28,205 nucleotides of DNA from Clostridium sp. CAG:510 (GTDB lineage: Bacteria > Bacillota > Clostridia > Lachnospirales > Lachnospiraceae). Location: NCBI GenBank assembly GCA_000434615.1, contig FR880832.1, positions 39,733 through 67,937 on the forward strand, written 5' to 3'. How positions within the stretch are numbered: position 1 is the first letter of the stretch; each line of letters starts with the position of its first letter. Both the position numbers and the translations under genes were made by a program. The notes beneath the pieces are model-generated. The model ran no database searches. It was not told where the DNA came from and saw nothing but the letters and a program-made list of their open reading frames with translations. Below, one piece after another: positions 1 to 7,871 of this stretch.

Positions 1-542
1 CGGTTCAGCCGGATTCTGTCCTGATTGAGAAAGGAATTTTGAAACCTTACCAGCAAAACAGAATTCTATCCTTCTTATATCCGGATGAATACGAAGATAA
101 GGAAGCATACCAGCAGCTTAACTCCGTAACGGCCATCGGTTCGGGACAGCTCGACGGAAAAGGGTATAAAACAAATGAGATCAGTTCCGTAAAAAACGGA
201 AACTACATTCTGGAGCCCCAGACAGACTTTATCTTTGCGGTCATCGGTGAAGAGTTCGGTTTCAAGGGAAGCTGCACCGTGGTCGTCCTGCTTTTGCTTA
301 TTGCACTGGAATGTTTTTCTGTGGCGGCAAAGGCAAAAGATTTGTCGGGAGCCATAATTGCGGCCGGTATGGGCGGCCTGATTATTTTTCAGAGCTTTAT
401 TAATTTAGGGGTGGTAACGTTTATCTTACCGAACACGGGACTGACGTTACCGTTTATCAGTTACGGTCTGACTTCCTTAGTCAGTCTGTATATGGGTATG
501 GGGTTTGTATTAAATGTCAGATTACAATGTAAAAGAGGCTGA
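1..542 (+). CDS. rodA: RodA/FtsW-family peptidoglycan glycosyltransferase, C-terminal part (5' end outside window)
   Basis: The frame is open to the left edge (first full codon at base 3), so this is the 3' part of a longer gene and the TTG at 39 is not its start. SEDS proteins polymerise lipid II into glycan strands in the membrane; RodA works in the elongasome with a class B PBP. The visible part has the SEDS hallmark GEEFGF after a long extracellular segment, several hydrophobic helices, and the C-terminal signature FINLGVVTFILPNTGLTLPF followed by ISYG. The family includes RodA, FtsW and SpoVE. RodA is preferred because methylglyoxal synthase follows 20 bases later, as in the Clostridia rod-shape locus (mre, min, rodA, mgsA). 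The family call is firm; the choice of RodA rests on context. Confidence 0.85.
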   Translation, partial: VQPDSVLIEKGILKPYQQNRILSFLYPDEYEDKEAYQQLNSVTAIGSGQLDGKGYKTNEISSVKNGNYILEPQTDFIFAVIGEEFGFKGSCTVVVLLLLIALECFSVAAKAKDLSGAIIAAGMGGLIIFQSFINLGVVTFILPNTGLTLPFISYGLTSLVSLYMGMGFVLNVRLQCKRG

Positions 543-562
543 CATAGAGAGGGTGATGGGAC

Positions 563-958
563 ATGAATATCGCATTGATTGCACATGATGCAAAGAAAAA
601 ACTGATGCAGAATTTCTGCATCGCGTACAGAGGTATTTTAAGCAAAAACCAGTTATATGCCACAGGTACCACGGGACGTCTGATTGAAGAGGTGACGAAT
701 TTATCCGTCCACAAATATCTGGCGGGGCACCTTGGCGGAGAGCAGCAGATTGGCGCACAGATTGAGCACAACCAGATTGACCTGGTAATTTTCCTGCAGG
801 ATCCGCTGACTTCCAAGACACATGAACCCAATGTGGGTAATATCATGAAACTTTGTGACATCCACAACATACCGCTGGCGACCAATCTTGCCAGTGCGGA
901 ACTGCTTATCAAGTCATTGGACAGAGGAGATTTAGAGTGGCGTGAAATGTATAAATAA
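563..958 (+). CDS. mgsA: Methylglyoxal synthase-like protein with altered catalytic residues
   Basis: Methylglyoxal synthase converts dihydroxyacetone phosphate to methylglyoxal plus phosphate, a cytoplasmic bypass of lower glycolysis. The 131-aa protein has the family length and fold signature throughout: IALIAHD at the N-terminus, the phosphate-binding YATGTTGRLI (32-41), the GGEQQIGA segment (58-65), LVIFLQDPL (74-82) and IPLATNLA (103-110). Aligned by eye with E. coli MgsA, the catalytic base Asp71 is Glu60 here and the second key Asp101 is Asn90 (HEPNV). His98 and Asp91 are kept as His87 and Asp80. Activity may therefore be changed or lost. The ATG at 563 follows a GAGGG-type ribosome binding site. 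The next gene starts inside this one. Confidence 0.88.
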   Translation: MNIALIAHDAKKKLMQNFCIAYRGILSKNQLYATGTTGRLIEEVTNLSVHKYLAGHLGGEQQIGAQIEHNQIDLVIFLQDPLTSKTHEPNVGNIMKLCDIHNIPLATNLASAELLIKSLDRGDLEWREMYK

Positions 959-1940
959 AAAGGCTTTTTCAAAACGTCTGGCTCTTTTCACCGCAGGTTT
1001 CATAATGCTTGCGGCACTGAGCGGGTGTGGGCAGACGGCTTTTGCTCTTCCCTATGATACAACCTGCGGAGTAAGCAGCTATCAGGTCGTTCATACGGTA
1101 AATGCACAGTCTGCCGCACCGTTTGCACAGGATTTATGTATTGTAACAAAAGATGTGACCGAAGACCTCGGTGTAGATATGACCACAGCGGGAGCTGCGC
1201 TTCTTTGTGATGTCAACAATGCCAAGGTGCTGTATGCACAGAATGTATACGAAACAATGCATCCGGCAAGCCTAACCAAGATTATGACGGCTCTGATTGC
1301 CTTAAAATACGGATCCATGGATCAGGTGCTGACCGCCTCCGACAACGTCAGGATTTCCGAGAGCGGCGCCCAGTTATGCGGCATTAAACCGGGGGACAGC
1401 ATGACACTTTCCCAGGCACTGCACATTCTGCTCATTTATTCTGCCAATGATGTGGGTGTTCTGATTGCCGAAGGTGTTGCCGGTGATGTAGACTCCTTTA
1501 CTGAGCTGATGAATAAGGAAGCTCTTGCTATCGGAGCCACCAATACGCATTTTTCCAATCCGCACGGACTGACAGCGGACAATCATTACACTACAGCTTA
1601 TGATCTGTACCTGATTTTCAACGAAGCCATCCGTTACGAGGCTTTCCGTGAAATTATCCATATGGATTCCTATAGTACGGTCTATTACGACCAGAACGGT
1701 AATTCCAAAGAGTTTTCCTGCAACACCACCAATCTGTTTTTACGCGGCAATTACACCCCGCCCGAAAATATTACGGTTGTGGGAGGCAAGACCGGCACCA
1801 CCAATGCGGCCGGACACTGTCTGATTCTGCTTTCCAGGGACGTTAACGGAGCCCCCTATATTTCCGTTATCCTACGGAGTGATTCGAGGGACAATGTCTA
1901 CAAACAGACAGCGGCCATGTTATCACAAATCGGGAAATAA
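942..1940 (+). CDS. D-alanyl-D-alanine carboxypeptidase (S11 family, PBP5/DacF-like lipoprotein)
   Basis: This is a penicillin-binding serine DD-carboxypeptidase that trims the terminal D-Ala from peptidoglycan stem peptides outside the membrane. All three active-site motifs are present: S110-L-T-K113, S167-A-N169 and K283-T-G in GGKTGTTNAAGHC. The N-terminus is a signal sequence ending in the lipobox LSGC (Cys29), so the protein is probably a lipoprotein. At 332 aa it covers the catalytic domain but lacks room for the long C-terminal domain and amphipathic anchor of PBP5; the lipid would replace that anchor. The start is GTG at 942, 17 bases inside mgsA, with AGAGGAGA upstream, which suggests translational coupling. 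It fits with the RodA gene in the same run as a cell-wall operon. Confidence 0.9.
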   Translation: MKCINKKAFSKRLALFTAGFIMLAALSGCGQTAFALPYDTTCGVSSYQVVHTVNAQSAAPFAQDLCIVTKDVTEDLGVDMTTAGAALLCDVNNAKVLYAQNVYETMHPASLTKIMTALIALKYGSMDQVLTASDNVRISESGAQLCGIKPGDSMTLSQALHILLIYSANDVGVLIAEGVAGDVDSFTELMNKEALAIGATNTHFSNPHGLTADNHYTTAYDLYLIFNEAIRYEAFREIIHMDSYSTVYYDQNGNSKEFSCNTTNLFLRGNYTPPENITVVGGKTGTTNAAGHCLILLSRDVNGAPYISVILRSDSRDNVYKQTAAMLSQIGK

Positions 1941-1944
1941 ACTG

Positions 1945-1973
1945 TTGTGTTTTCCGTGTGACTACTCTATAAT
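1945..1973 (+). promoter_or_regulatory. Sigma-A-type promoter for the small P-loop gene
   Basis: TTGTGT (1945-1950), a 17-bp spacer and a perfect TATAAT (1968-1973) lie just after the carboxypeptidase stop codon and about 45 bases before the next start codon. Confidence 0.75.
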
Positions 1974-2019
1974 GAAATTATAGTTTTTGTGAAGCAATTT
2001 ACTATAGGAGGGTATGCGG

Positions 2020-2439
2020 ATGGTTCAACTGATTGTGGGCAACAAAGGAAAAGGCAAGACAAAATTTTTACTGGAAAAAGTGAATAATGATGTAAAAGAA
2101 GCAGTGGGAAGTGTCGTATATTTAGACAAGAGCCCAAAGCATATGTATGAACTCAACAACAAAGTAAGACTTATTGATGTTTCCGATTACATGATTGAAA
2201 ACACCGACGGCTTTCTGGGATTTGTAAGCGGTATTATTTCCCAGGACCACGATTTACAGCAGATGTATTTTGACAGCTTCTTAAAGATTGCGAAAGCAGA
2301 AGCAAAGGATATGGCTTCAGTAGTTGAAAAATTAGACAAAATAAGCAGCAAATTCGGTGTTGATTTCGTAGTCAGTGTTTCCGCAGATGAGGAAGATTTA
2401 CCGGAAGCAGTAAAATCAAACATTATTGTTTCTCTCTGA
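2020..2439 (+). CDS. Small P-loop NTPase-like protein of unknown function
   Basis: I do not recognise a characterised family. The protein is 139 aa and cytoplasmic. A Walker A motif lies almost at the N-terminus: GNKGKGKT (residues 7-14) directly after the strand VQLIV. The rest alternates predicted strands and acidic helices. I see no convincing Walker B or further NTPase motifs, though the strand VDFVVSVSADEE near the C-terminus could supply an acidic residue. The start at 2020 is chosen over the ATG at 2014 because AGGAGG ends at 2012, leaving a normal 7-base gap to 2020 but only 1 base to 2014. The gene is monocistronic, with its own TATAAT promoter and a strong terminator. It may be a nucleotide-binding regulator or a degenerate kinase. 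Confidence 0.75.
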   Translation: MVQLIVGNKGKGKTKFLLEKVNNDVKEAVGSVVYLDKSPKHMYELNNKVRLIDVSDYMIENTDGFLGFVSGIISQDHDLQQMYFDSFLKIAKAEAKDMASVVEKLDKISSKFGVDFVVSVSADEEDLPEAVKSNIIVSL

Positions 2440-2446
2440 AATACAT

Positions 2447-2476
2447 AAAGCTCCGGACACCCATCCGGAGCTTTTT
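2447..2476 (+). terminator. Intrinsic terminator after the P-loop gene
   Basis: An 11-bp stem AAAGCTCCGGA / TCCGGAGCTTT with a 6-base loop is followed by a T-run. It begins eight bases after the stop codon. Confidence 0.92.
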
Positions 2477-2545
2477 CTATGAATAAGACATTTATAAAAG
2501 TTGCAGCGGTGCAAAGACGGTACCGCCGGTTACGGAAAGGATTTT

Positions 2546-3907
2546 ATGGCAGAGATAAAAAAATATCACAAACCGCTCAATATCAATATCGGCATGGTTA
2601 TTTTCGCTGCCATTTTCATCTATGTCTGTATCTGTATCAGCATGTATTTCCGTACCAGCCATATCCGTCCCTACGAAGTAAGAGAGGGGTCTTTAGCATC
2701 GGACAAGCTCTATACCGGCATTGCCCTGCGGGAGGAAACCGTTGTGGAAGCCGATTCCGCCGGCTATGTCAATTATTATGTAAGAGAAGGCGAAAGAGCT
2801 GCCTGCGGCGACTTGGTTTACACCACCTCCGCCAGCGATACCACCGCCCTGAAAAGCCGGGCTGCGGAAGATGTTACTCTTTCGGAAAGTGAGCTTTCCC
2901 AGCTAAAAGGCGACGTCATTAACTTTACCCACGGGTTTTCCGAAGAAGATTTCGGCAATGCCTACAATTTCAAGTATTCCATGAAAAGCGCCATGCTGAA
3001 GTTTACCGGTAGCACCTTGCTTAATGAGCTTTCTTCCGGCAACAGCGGACTCCGCGCTTCCTATGCACCCTCTACCGGTATTGTCATGTACTGGACGGAC
3101 GGACTGGAAGGCATCACAGCTGATGACATTACTGCAGAGGATTTTGACAGTGCGAAGCATGCAAAGAACCAGCTCCTTTCCAACGAAATGATTTCAGCGG
3201 GAGCTCCCGCCTATAAAATCTGTGACACGGAAGAGTGGGCCATCGTCATCAAAACAGATGCGGCAACAGCGGCCGATCTGGAAGCAGAGGGATATGTAAA
3301 AGTCCGCTTTCTGAAAAACCAGTTAGAATCCTGGGGTGCGGTATCCTTAATTTCCGGTGCCGACCAGGGGACCTATGTGAAGCTTACTTTTAACAATTCT
3401 ATGGTAACCTTCAGTAATGAGCGGTACCTGGAAATCGAACTTCTTGTGCATGATGAGACGGGACTTAAAATCCCCAACACATCCATTGCACAGAGAGAAT
3501 TTTATCTGATTCCCACCGATTTTGTAACCTTAAGCGGTGACGGTGATTCCTACGGTGTATTACGTGATACCATACTGGAAAACGGAAACAAAAGCACGGA
3601 ATATGTGACCGTCAGCATTTACAGTGAGGTGAACGGCAAGTATTACGTGGATGCGGATGCTCTGCGGAGCGGCGATGTGCTGCATGCGACGGATTCCACC
3701 CGCACCTGTTCCGTCAGTGAAAAAGCCACACTTACCGGCGTTTACAATATGAACAAGGGATATGCGGATTTCCGCCAGATAGAAATTTTATACCAGAACG
3801 AAGAATACGCCATTGTAAAATCCAATACGGATTACGGTTTGAATGTATATGATCTGATTGTCCAGGATGCCTCTACGGTAACCGCCGACCAGTTCATTTA
3901 CCGATAA
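2546..3907 (+). CDS. HlyD-like membrane-anchored adaptor protein
   Basis: This is a 453-aa protein with one N-terminal membrane segment (about residues 16-38) and a large extracytoplasmic part. After the membrane helix comes a lipoyl-like half motif (AGYVNYYVREGERAACGDLV), typical of HlyD/RND membrane-fusion adaptors. A helical middle region follows, then beta-rich segments with GLKIPNTSI, the usual adaptor pattern of a beta-barrel leading to a Val/Ile-Pro turn. Adaptors normally link an inner-membrane pump to an outer duct, but no pump gene is adjacent. It is 17 bases upstream of yggS and sepF and probably shares their transcript, which hints at a cell-envelope or division-associated role. 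The ATG at 2546 has GGAAAGGA upstream; the longer reading from TTG 2501 is unlikely. Family confidence is good; function is unknown. Confidence 0.75.
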   Translation: MAEIKKYHKPLNINIGMVIFAAIFIYVCICISMYFRTSHIRPYEVREGSLASDKLYTGIALREETVVEADSAGYVNYYVREGERAACGDLVYTTSASDTTALKSRAAEDVTLSESELSQLKGDVINFTHGFSEEDFGNAYNFKYSMKSAMLKFTGSTLLNELSSGNSGLRASYAPSTGIVMYWTDGLEGITADDITAEDFDSAKHAKNQLLSNEMISAGAPAYKICDTEEWAIVIKTDAATAADLEAEGYVKVRFLKNQLESWGAVSLISGADQGTYVKLTFNNSMVTFSNERYLEIELLVHDETGLKIPNTSIAQREFYLIPTDFVTLSGDGDSYGVLRDTILENGNKSTEYVTVSIYSEVNGKYYVDADALRSGDVLHATDSTRTCSVSEKATLTGVYNMNKGYADFRQIEILYQNEEYAIVKSNTDYGLNVYDLIVQDASTVTADQFIYR

Positions 3908-3924
3908 AGAAAGGCAGTGATTTT

Positions 3925-4623
3925 ATGATAACCGAAAATATAAGCGAAGTCAGGAAAAACATGGAGGAGGCGTGCCGTGTATCCGGAAGAAATCCCGAAG
4001 AGGTTTCTCTGATAGCTGTCAGCAAGACAAAGCCTGTTTCCATGCTGCAGGAAGCCTATGACGCCGGCTGCCGGGATTTCGGTGAAAACAAGGTTCAGGA
4101 AATTATGGATAAAATTGACCGGCTTCCTTCCGATATCCGCTGGCACATGATTGGACACTTACAGACCAACAAAGTAAAATATATCGTGGGAAAGGTCTTT
4201 TTAATCCACAGTGTGGACTCCCTGCATCTGGCGGAAGCCATCAGTAAAGAAGCCGTCAAGCAGAATACCACGGTGAATATCCTGATAGAAGTCAATGTAG
4301 CAAAGGAAGATACCAAGTACGGCGCCATGGCGGAGGATACCGTGTCGCTTGTGGAAAAAATTGCACTTTTGCCGGGAATTTGTGTCAAAGGACTGATGAC
4401 AATCGCACCATATGTAGAAAATCCGCAGGAAAACAGACAATATTTTGTAAAGCTGAGGCAATTAGCAGTTGACATTAAGTCAAAAAACATTGATAATGTC
4501 CATATGGATATTTTGTCAATGGGGATGACCGGTGACTATATGGTAGCCATAGAGGAAGGCGCCACATATGTGAGAGTCGGCACCGGCATATTTGGTGAAA
4601 GACAGTACGGTCTGAATGCATAA
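3925..4623 (+). CDS. YggS/PLPBP family pyridoxal phosphate homeostasis protein
   Basis: The protein binds pyridoxal 5'-phosphate and helps control free PLP and amino-acid/keto-acid balance; no catalytic reaction is firmly established for the family. It is 232 aa, the usual size, a single alanine-racemase-like barrel. The PLP lysine is Lys34 in LIAVSKTKP. Other signatures are FGENKVQE, WHMIGHLQTNK and the phosphate-binding C-terminal SMGMTGDYMVAIEEGATYVR followed by VGTGIFGER. It lies between the HlyD-like gene and sepF with gaps under 20 bases. The yggS-sepF pairing is the conserved Gram-positive order (ylmE-ylmF in Bacillus). Confidence 0.95.
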   Translation: MITENISEVRKNMEEACRVSGRNPEEVSLIAVSKTKPVSMLQEAYDAGCRDFGENKVQEIMDKIDRLPSDIRWHMIGHLQTNKVKYIVGKVFLIHSVDSLHLAEAISKEAVKQNTTVNILIEVNVAKEDTKYGAMAEDTVSLVEKIALLPGICVKGLMTIAPYVENPQENRQYFVKLRQLAVDIKSKNIDNVHMDILSMGMTGDYMVAIEEGATYVRVGTGIFGERQYGLNA

Positions 4624-4641
4624 ATAAGGAGAGAGTGTAAC

Positions 4642-5160
4642 ATGGGTGTCATGGACAAGTTTTTAAATTACATGAAGTTAAACGAAGATGAAGAAGAATA
4701 CGAAACCGATGATGATTATATAGATGATGAGGAGAACGATTATGTAGAGCCGGCCAAGAAATCTTCCTACAAGGATGCGGAAGAGGACAAGCCTGCAAAG
4801 AAAACGCCCCTTACCAAGGTTACGCCCATACCGAAGAATACAGCAAAGCGTATGCAGAGTGCGGGCGGCATGGAGGTCTGTGTATTCAAACCCGCTTCCG
4901 TAGAGGATGCCAGGGAGATTACCGAAACACTTCTTGCCAACAGGACGGTAGTGCTCAATTTAGAGGGGCTGGATGTGGATATTGCCCAGAGAATCATCGA
5001 CTTTACCTCCGGTTCCTGCTATGCCATCAACGGCAACCTGCAGAAGATTTCCCATTATATTTTCATTATCACACCTGCCAGTGTAGACATCTCAGGTGAT
5101 TTTCAGGATTTATTAGGCGGAAGCGCTTTTGATGTTCCCATCAACAACAACGGATATTAA
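4642..5160 (+). CDS. sepF: Cell division protein SepF
   Basis: SepF anchors FtsZ to the membrane and helps shape the division septum. The 172-aa protein has the standard three parts. A short amphipathic N-terminal helix (MGVMDKFLNYMKL) inserts in the membrane. A very acidic, then lysine-rich, disordered linker covers about residues 14-72. The C-terminal SepF domain runs from about residue 76 and includes TVVLNLEGLDVDIAQRIIDF, then SGSCYAINGNLQKIS and IFIITPASVDISGD. AAGGAGAG stands at normal distance before the ATG. It is the last gene of its transcript, as a strong hairpin follows. Unlike Bacillus, no ylmG, ylmH or divIVA follows. Confidence 0.95.
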   Translation: MGVMDKFLNYMKLNEDEEEYETDDDYIDDEENDYVEPAKKSSYKDAEEDKPAKKTPLTKVTPIPKNTAKRMQSAGGMEVCVFKPASVEDAREITETLLANRTVVLNLEGLDVDIAQRIIDFTSGSCYAINGNLQKISHYIFIITPASVDISGDFQDLLGGSAFDVPINNNGY

Positions 5161-5190
5161 AGCTGCATTCCTGTTCCCATGTAGAAAAGC

Positions 5191-5221
5191 AAGGACAGAT
5201 AGTGATATCTGTCCTTTTCTT
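5191..5221 (+). terminator. Intrinsic terminator after sepF
   Basis: An 11-bp perfect stem AAGGACAGATA / TATCTGTCCTT with a GTGA loop is followed by TTTCTT. It separates sepF from aroB, and it also overlaps the GTG at 5202, which rules that codon out as the aroB start. Confidence 0.9.
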
Positions 5222-5243
5222 AAGCTTAAAGAGAGGATTTGAC

Positions 5244-6356
5244 ATGAAAAACAAAAGATTACCTATTTTCTATGAAGGAAAGCCCTGCTACGATATTGTA
5301 TTTTCTACGGATTTTGAAGCACTGCCCGCAGAGCTTTCCGCTCTCGGCACCGAAAAACGGAAAATCTGCGTGGTAACCGACTCCAAGGTAGCCCCTCTGT
5401 ACGGAGATGCCGTAAAAGAGCTTGCCGGAAGTGTCTGCAAGGAAGCCTGCCTCTATGTATTCCCGGAAGGCGAGGAAAGCAAGAACTTAAATACCGTAAA
5501 AGATTTATATGCTTTTTTAATCGAGCATCATTTTGACCGGAAGGATTTACTCATCGCTTTAGGCGGCGGTGTGGTAGGCGATTTAACCGGCTTTACGGCA
5601 GCAACCTATCTGCGCGGCATCGATTTTGTGCAGATTCCGACCACCTTACTGGCACAGGCGGACAGCTCCATCGGCGGAAAAACCGGTGTGGATTTCGACA
5701 GCTACAAAAACATGGTGGGCGCTTTCCACATGCCGAAGCTGGTTTACATGAATGTCAGCACACTGACCACTCTGGATGACAGACAGTTCTTTGCCGGTTT
5801 TGCCGAAATCATGAAGCACGGACTTATCAGGGACGAAGCCTATTATCTGTGGCTGATTGACAATATGTACGAAATCTGTGAAAGGGATTTGCCCACACTT
5901 TCCGAAATGACCTGCAGAAGCTGTGAAATCAAAAAGGCAGTGGTGGAAAAAGACCCGCTGGAGAAAGGTGACAGAGCTTTGCTCAACTTCGGTCATACCA
6001 TCGGACATGCCATCGAAAAAGCCAAGCATTTCACCCTGCTTCACGGCGAATGTGTGGCTCTCGGTGCCGTAGCGGCTGCTTATATTTCCTGGAAAAGGGA
6101 TATGATTTCCATGGAAGAGTACTACGAAATCCGGGATATGTTCGTTCCGTTCAATCTGCCCATCAGTATTGATAATATCGACCCGAAGGAAATTGTGAAG
6201 CTCACGAAATCCGACAAAAAGATGGAATCCGGCACTTTAAGGTTTGTTCTCTTAAAGGGCATCGGACATGCCGTTACAGATACTACGGTTACGGAAGAGG
6301 AAATCTTAAAAGCCGTGGAAGAAATTTATTTTAGTGAAGAGGATGCCCATGAATAA
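5244..6356 (+). CDS. aroB: 3-dehydroquinate synthase
   Basis: This enzyme catalyses the second step of the shikimate pathway: DAHP to 3-dehydroquinate, using NAD and a metal ion, in the cytoplasm. The 370-aa product has the NAD-binding glycine motif GGGVVGDLTGF, the block QIPTTLLAQADSSIGGKTGV followed by KNMVGAFHMP, and the metal-binding region with HGLI, LNFGHTIGHAIE and LLHGECVALG. The ATG at 5244 is preceded by AGAGAGGA; the upstream GTG at 5202 lies in the sepF terminator. The stop codon overlaps the lspA start (ATGAATAA), so the two are translationally coupled. No other aro gene is nearby. I see no clear promoter in the 80 bases upstream. Confidence 0.96.
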   Translation: MKNKRLPIFYEGKPCYDIVFSTDFEALPAELSALGTEKRKICVVTDSKVAPLYGDAVKELAGSVCKEACLYVFPEGEESKNLNTVKDLYAFLIEHHFDRKDLLIALGGGVVGDLTGFTAATYLRGIDFVQIPTTLLAQADSSIGGKTGVDFDSYKNMVGAFHMPKLVYMNVSTLTTLDDRQFFAGFAEIMKHGLIRDEAYYLWLIDNMYEICERDLPTLSEMTCRSCEIKKAVVEKDPLEKGDRALLNFGHTIGHAIEKAKHFTLLHGECVALGAVAAAYISWKRDMISMEEYYEIRDMFVPFNLPISIDNIDPKEIVKLTKSDKKMESGTLRFVLLKGIGHAVTDTTVTEEEILKAVEEIYFSEEDAHE

Positions 6357-6882
6357 CAAAAAAGCAAAAATAAAATGGATGCTCATTTCCCTGCTTGTAA
6401 TGGTACTTTCCATTGCGGCAGACCAGTTTACCAAACATCTGACCCTGTTACACCTTAAGGACAAAGCACCGGTTTCCCTGATTGACGGCGTTCTGGAACT
6501 GCATTTTTATCCCAATACCGGCATTGCCTGGAGCATGCTGGAAGGACAGCTTTTTTTCATTGTCTTTATGGGAATTGTATTTTTATCCGTTATGCTGTTC
6601 TTTGTGTTAAGACTGCCCGAACAGAAAAAATTCCATATCCTCTACATCCTGTCGGGGCTTCTTGCAGGCGGTGCTCTGGGCAACATGATTGACCGTATCC
6701 GTCTTGGCTATGTTGTGGATTTTATTTATTTTTCCCTGATAAACTTTCCTGTGTTTAACGTAGCCGACTGCTGCATTGTCATCAGCATTGCCTGGGCATG
6801 TATTTTGTTCTTATTTATTTACAAGGAAGAGGATTTGACCTTCTTAAGCTTCAAACAGAAAAAATACAGAGAAGTCAAATAA
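6349..6882 (+). CDS. lspA: Lipoprotein signal peptidase (signal peptidase II)
   Basis: LspA is a membrane aspartyl protease that cuts the signal peptide from prolipoproteins just before the lipidated cysteine. The 177-aa protein has four hydrophobic segments and the family motifs: AADQFTK (Asp25), NTGIAWS, GNMIDRIRLGYVVDF with catalytic Asp115, and FNVADCCIV with catalytic Asp140. The start at 6349 gives a 5-base gap from GAAGAGGA and overlaps the aroB stop; GTG 6334 and ATG 6343 are less likely. Several lipoproteins in this window (the carboxypeptidase, LivJ and the 390-aa protein) would be its substrates. The lspA-rluD order is common in Firmicutes. Confidence 0.96.
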   Translation: MNNKKAKIKWMLISLLVMVLSIAADQFTKHLTLLHLKDKAPVSLIDGVLELHFYPNTGIAWSMLEGQLFFIVFMGIVFLSVMLFFVLRLPEQKKFHILYILSGLLAGGALGNMIDRIRLGYVVDFIYFSLINFPVFNVADCCIVISIAWACILFLFIYKEEDLTFLSFKQKKYREVK

Positions 6883-6896
6883 CCGTGTGAAAAATT

Positions 6897-7805
6897 ATGG
6901 ATGAATTTCGTTTTCAGATAACCGAAGAATTAGAAGAAGAGAGACTCGATAAGTGTATCAGTATGCTTATCGAGTCTTTGTCGCGCTCTTTTATCCAGAA
7001 AATGATAAAGGACGAGACCGTTACCGTAAACGGAAACCCGGCAAAGGGAAGCTATCGTGTAAAATGCGACGACGAAGTGGTATTCTGCCTGCCGAAGGCG
7101 GTGGAGCCTGACATACTGCCGGAGGATATTCCTCTGGATATTCTCTATGAAGATACAGATGTCATCGTGGTAAACAAGCCCAAGGGCATGGTGGTGCATC
7201 CGGCGGCGGGGCACTACAGCGGCACACTTGTCAACGCCCTTTTATACCACTGTAAGGACCTTTCCGGCATTAACGGCGTCATGCGCCCCGGCATCGTCCA
7301 CCGCATCGACAAGGATACCACCGGTTCCCTGATTGCCTGCAAAAACGATTTTGCCCACAACAGCATTGCCGAACAGTTAAAGGAGCATTCTATTGTCCGC
7401 AAATACCGTGCCATCTGCTTCGGAAGTCTGAAAGAAGAGGAAGGCACCGTGGACAAGCCCATCGGAAGGGATCCGAACAACCGGAAGAAAATGGCTGTTG
7501 TGCCAAACGGCAAGCATGCCGTTACCCATTATCGGGTGTTGGAGCATTTTAACGGCTATACATATATCGAATGTATCTTAGAAACCGGGCGAACCCACCA
7601 GATACGCGTGCACATGGCAAGCATCGGTCATCCTCTTTTAGGGGATGAGGTCTATTCTAACCGCAAAGCTCCCTTTCATTTAGAAGGGCAGACCCTTCAT
7701 GCCATGACACTTGGTTTTAAGCATCCGCATACCGGCGAATACATTGAAACCAACGCACCGTTGCCTGATTATTTTGTGCATCTTTTACAGATTTTACATC
7801 AGTAG
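6897..7805 (+). CDS. RluA/RluD-family 23S rRNA pseudouridine synthase
   Basis: The enzyme isomerises uridine to pseudouridine in RNA, most likely in large-subunit rRNA. The 302-aa protein begins with an S4-like RNA-binding domain (about residues 14-70, including LDKCISMLIESLSRSFIQKM). The catalytic domain follows, with YEDTDVIVVNKPKGMVVHPA, the catalytic loop HRIDKDTTG (Asp138) and GRTHQIRVHMASIGHPLLGD. It is 14 bases after lspA, so probably in the aroB-lspA transcript. The ribosome binding site before ATG 6897 is weak. Among RluA-type enzymes the S4 domain and length favour the RluD/YlyB subgroup, but the target uridines cannot be read from the sequence. Confidence 0.93.
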   Translation: MDEFRFQITEELEEERLDKCISMLIESLSRSFIQKMIKDETVTVNGNPAKGSYRVKCDDEVVFCLPKAVEPDILPEDIPLDILYEDTDVIVVNKPKGMVVHPAAGHYSGTLVNALLYHCKDLSGINGVMRPGIVHRIDKDTTGSLIACKNDFAHNSIAEQLKEHSIVRKYRAICFGSLKEEEGTVDKPIGRDPNNRKKMAVVPNGKHAVTHYRVLEHFNGYTYIECILETGRTHQIRVHMASIGHPLLGDEVYSNRKAPFHLEGQTLHAMTLGFKHPHTGEYIETNAPLPDYFVHLLQILHQ

Positions 7806-7808
7806 TGT

Positions 7809-7837
7809 TTGAAATTTTCTGTCAATTATGGTATAAT
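7809..7837 (+). promoter_or_regulatory. Sigma-A-type promoter for the first cytidylate-kinase-like gene
   Basis: TTGAAA (7809-7814), a 17-bp spacer and a perfect TATAAT (7832-7837) begin three bases after the pseudouridine synthase stop codon, 35 bases before the next ATG. Confidence 0.85.
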
Positions 7838-7871
7838 GGCTCAAAAGAAACACAGAAAGGCAGGTCATGTT

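Noticed and set aside
517..972. 151-codon open frame on the minus strand opposite mgsA
   Set aside because: It lies antisense to a clearly conserved enzyme, has no ribosome binding site or family features, and its composition is that of a shadow frame.
2479..2892. 137-codon plus-strand frame overlapping the HlyD-like gene
   Set aside because: It is out of frame with a longer gene that shows adaptor motifs; the product is Arg/Tyr/Cys-rich low-quality sequence and its start lies at the preceding terminator.
5202..5243. N-terminal extension of aroB from GTG 5202
   Set aside because: The codon lies inside the sepF terminator hairpin; ATG 5244 has a good ribosome binding site and gives the normal AroB start.
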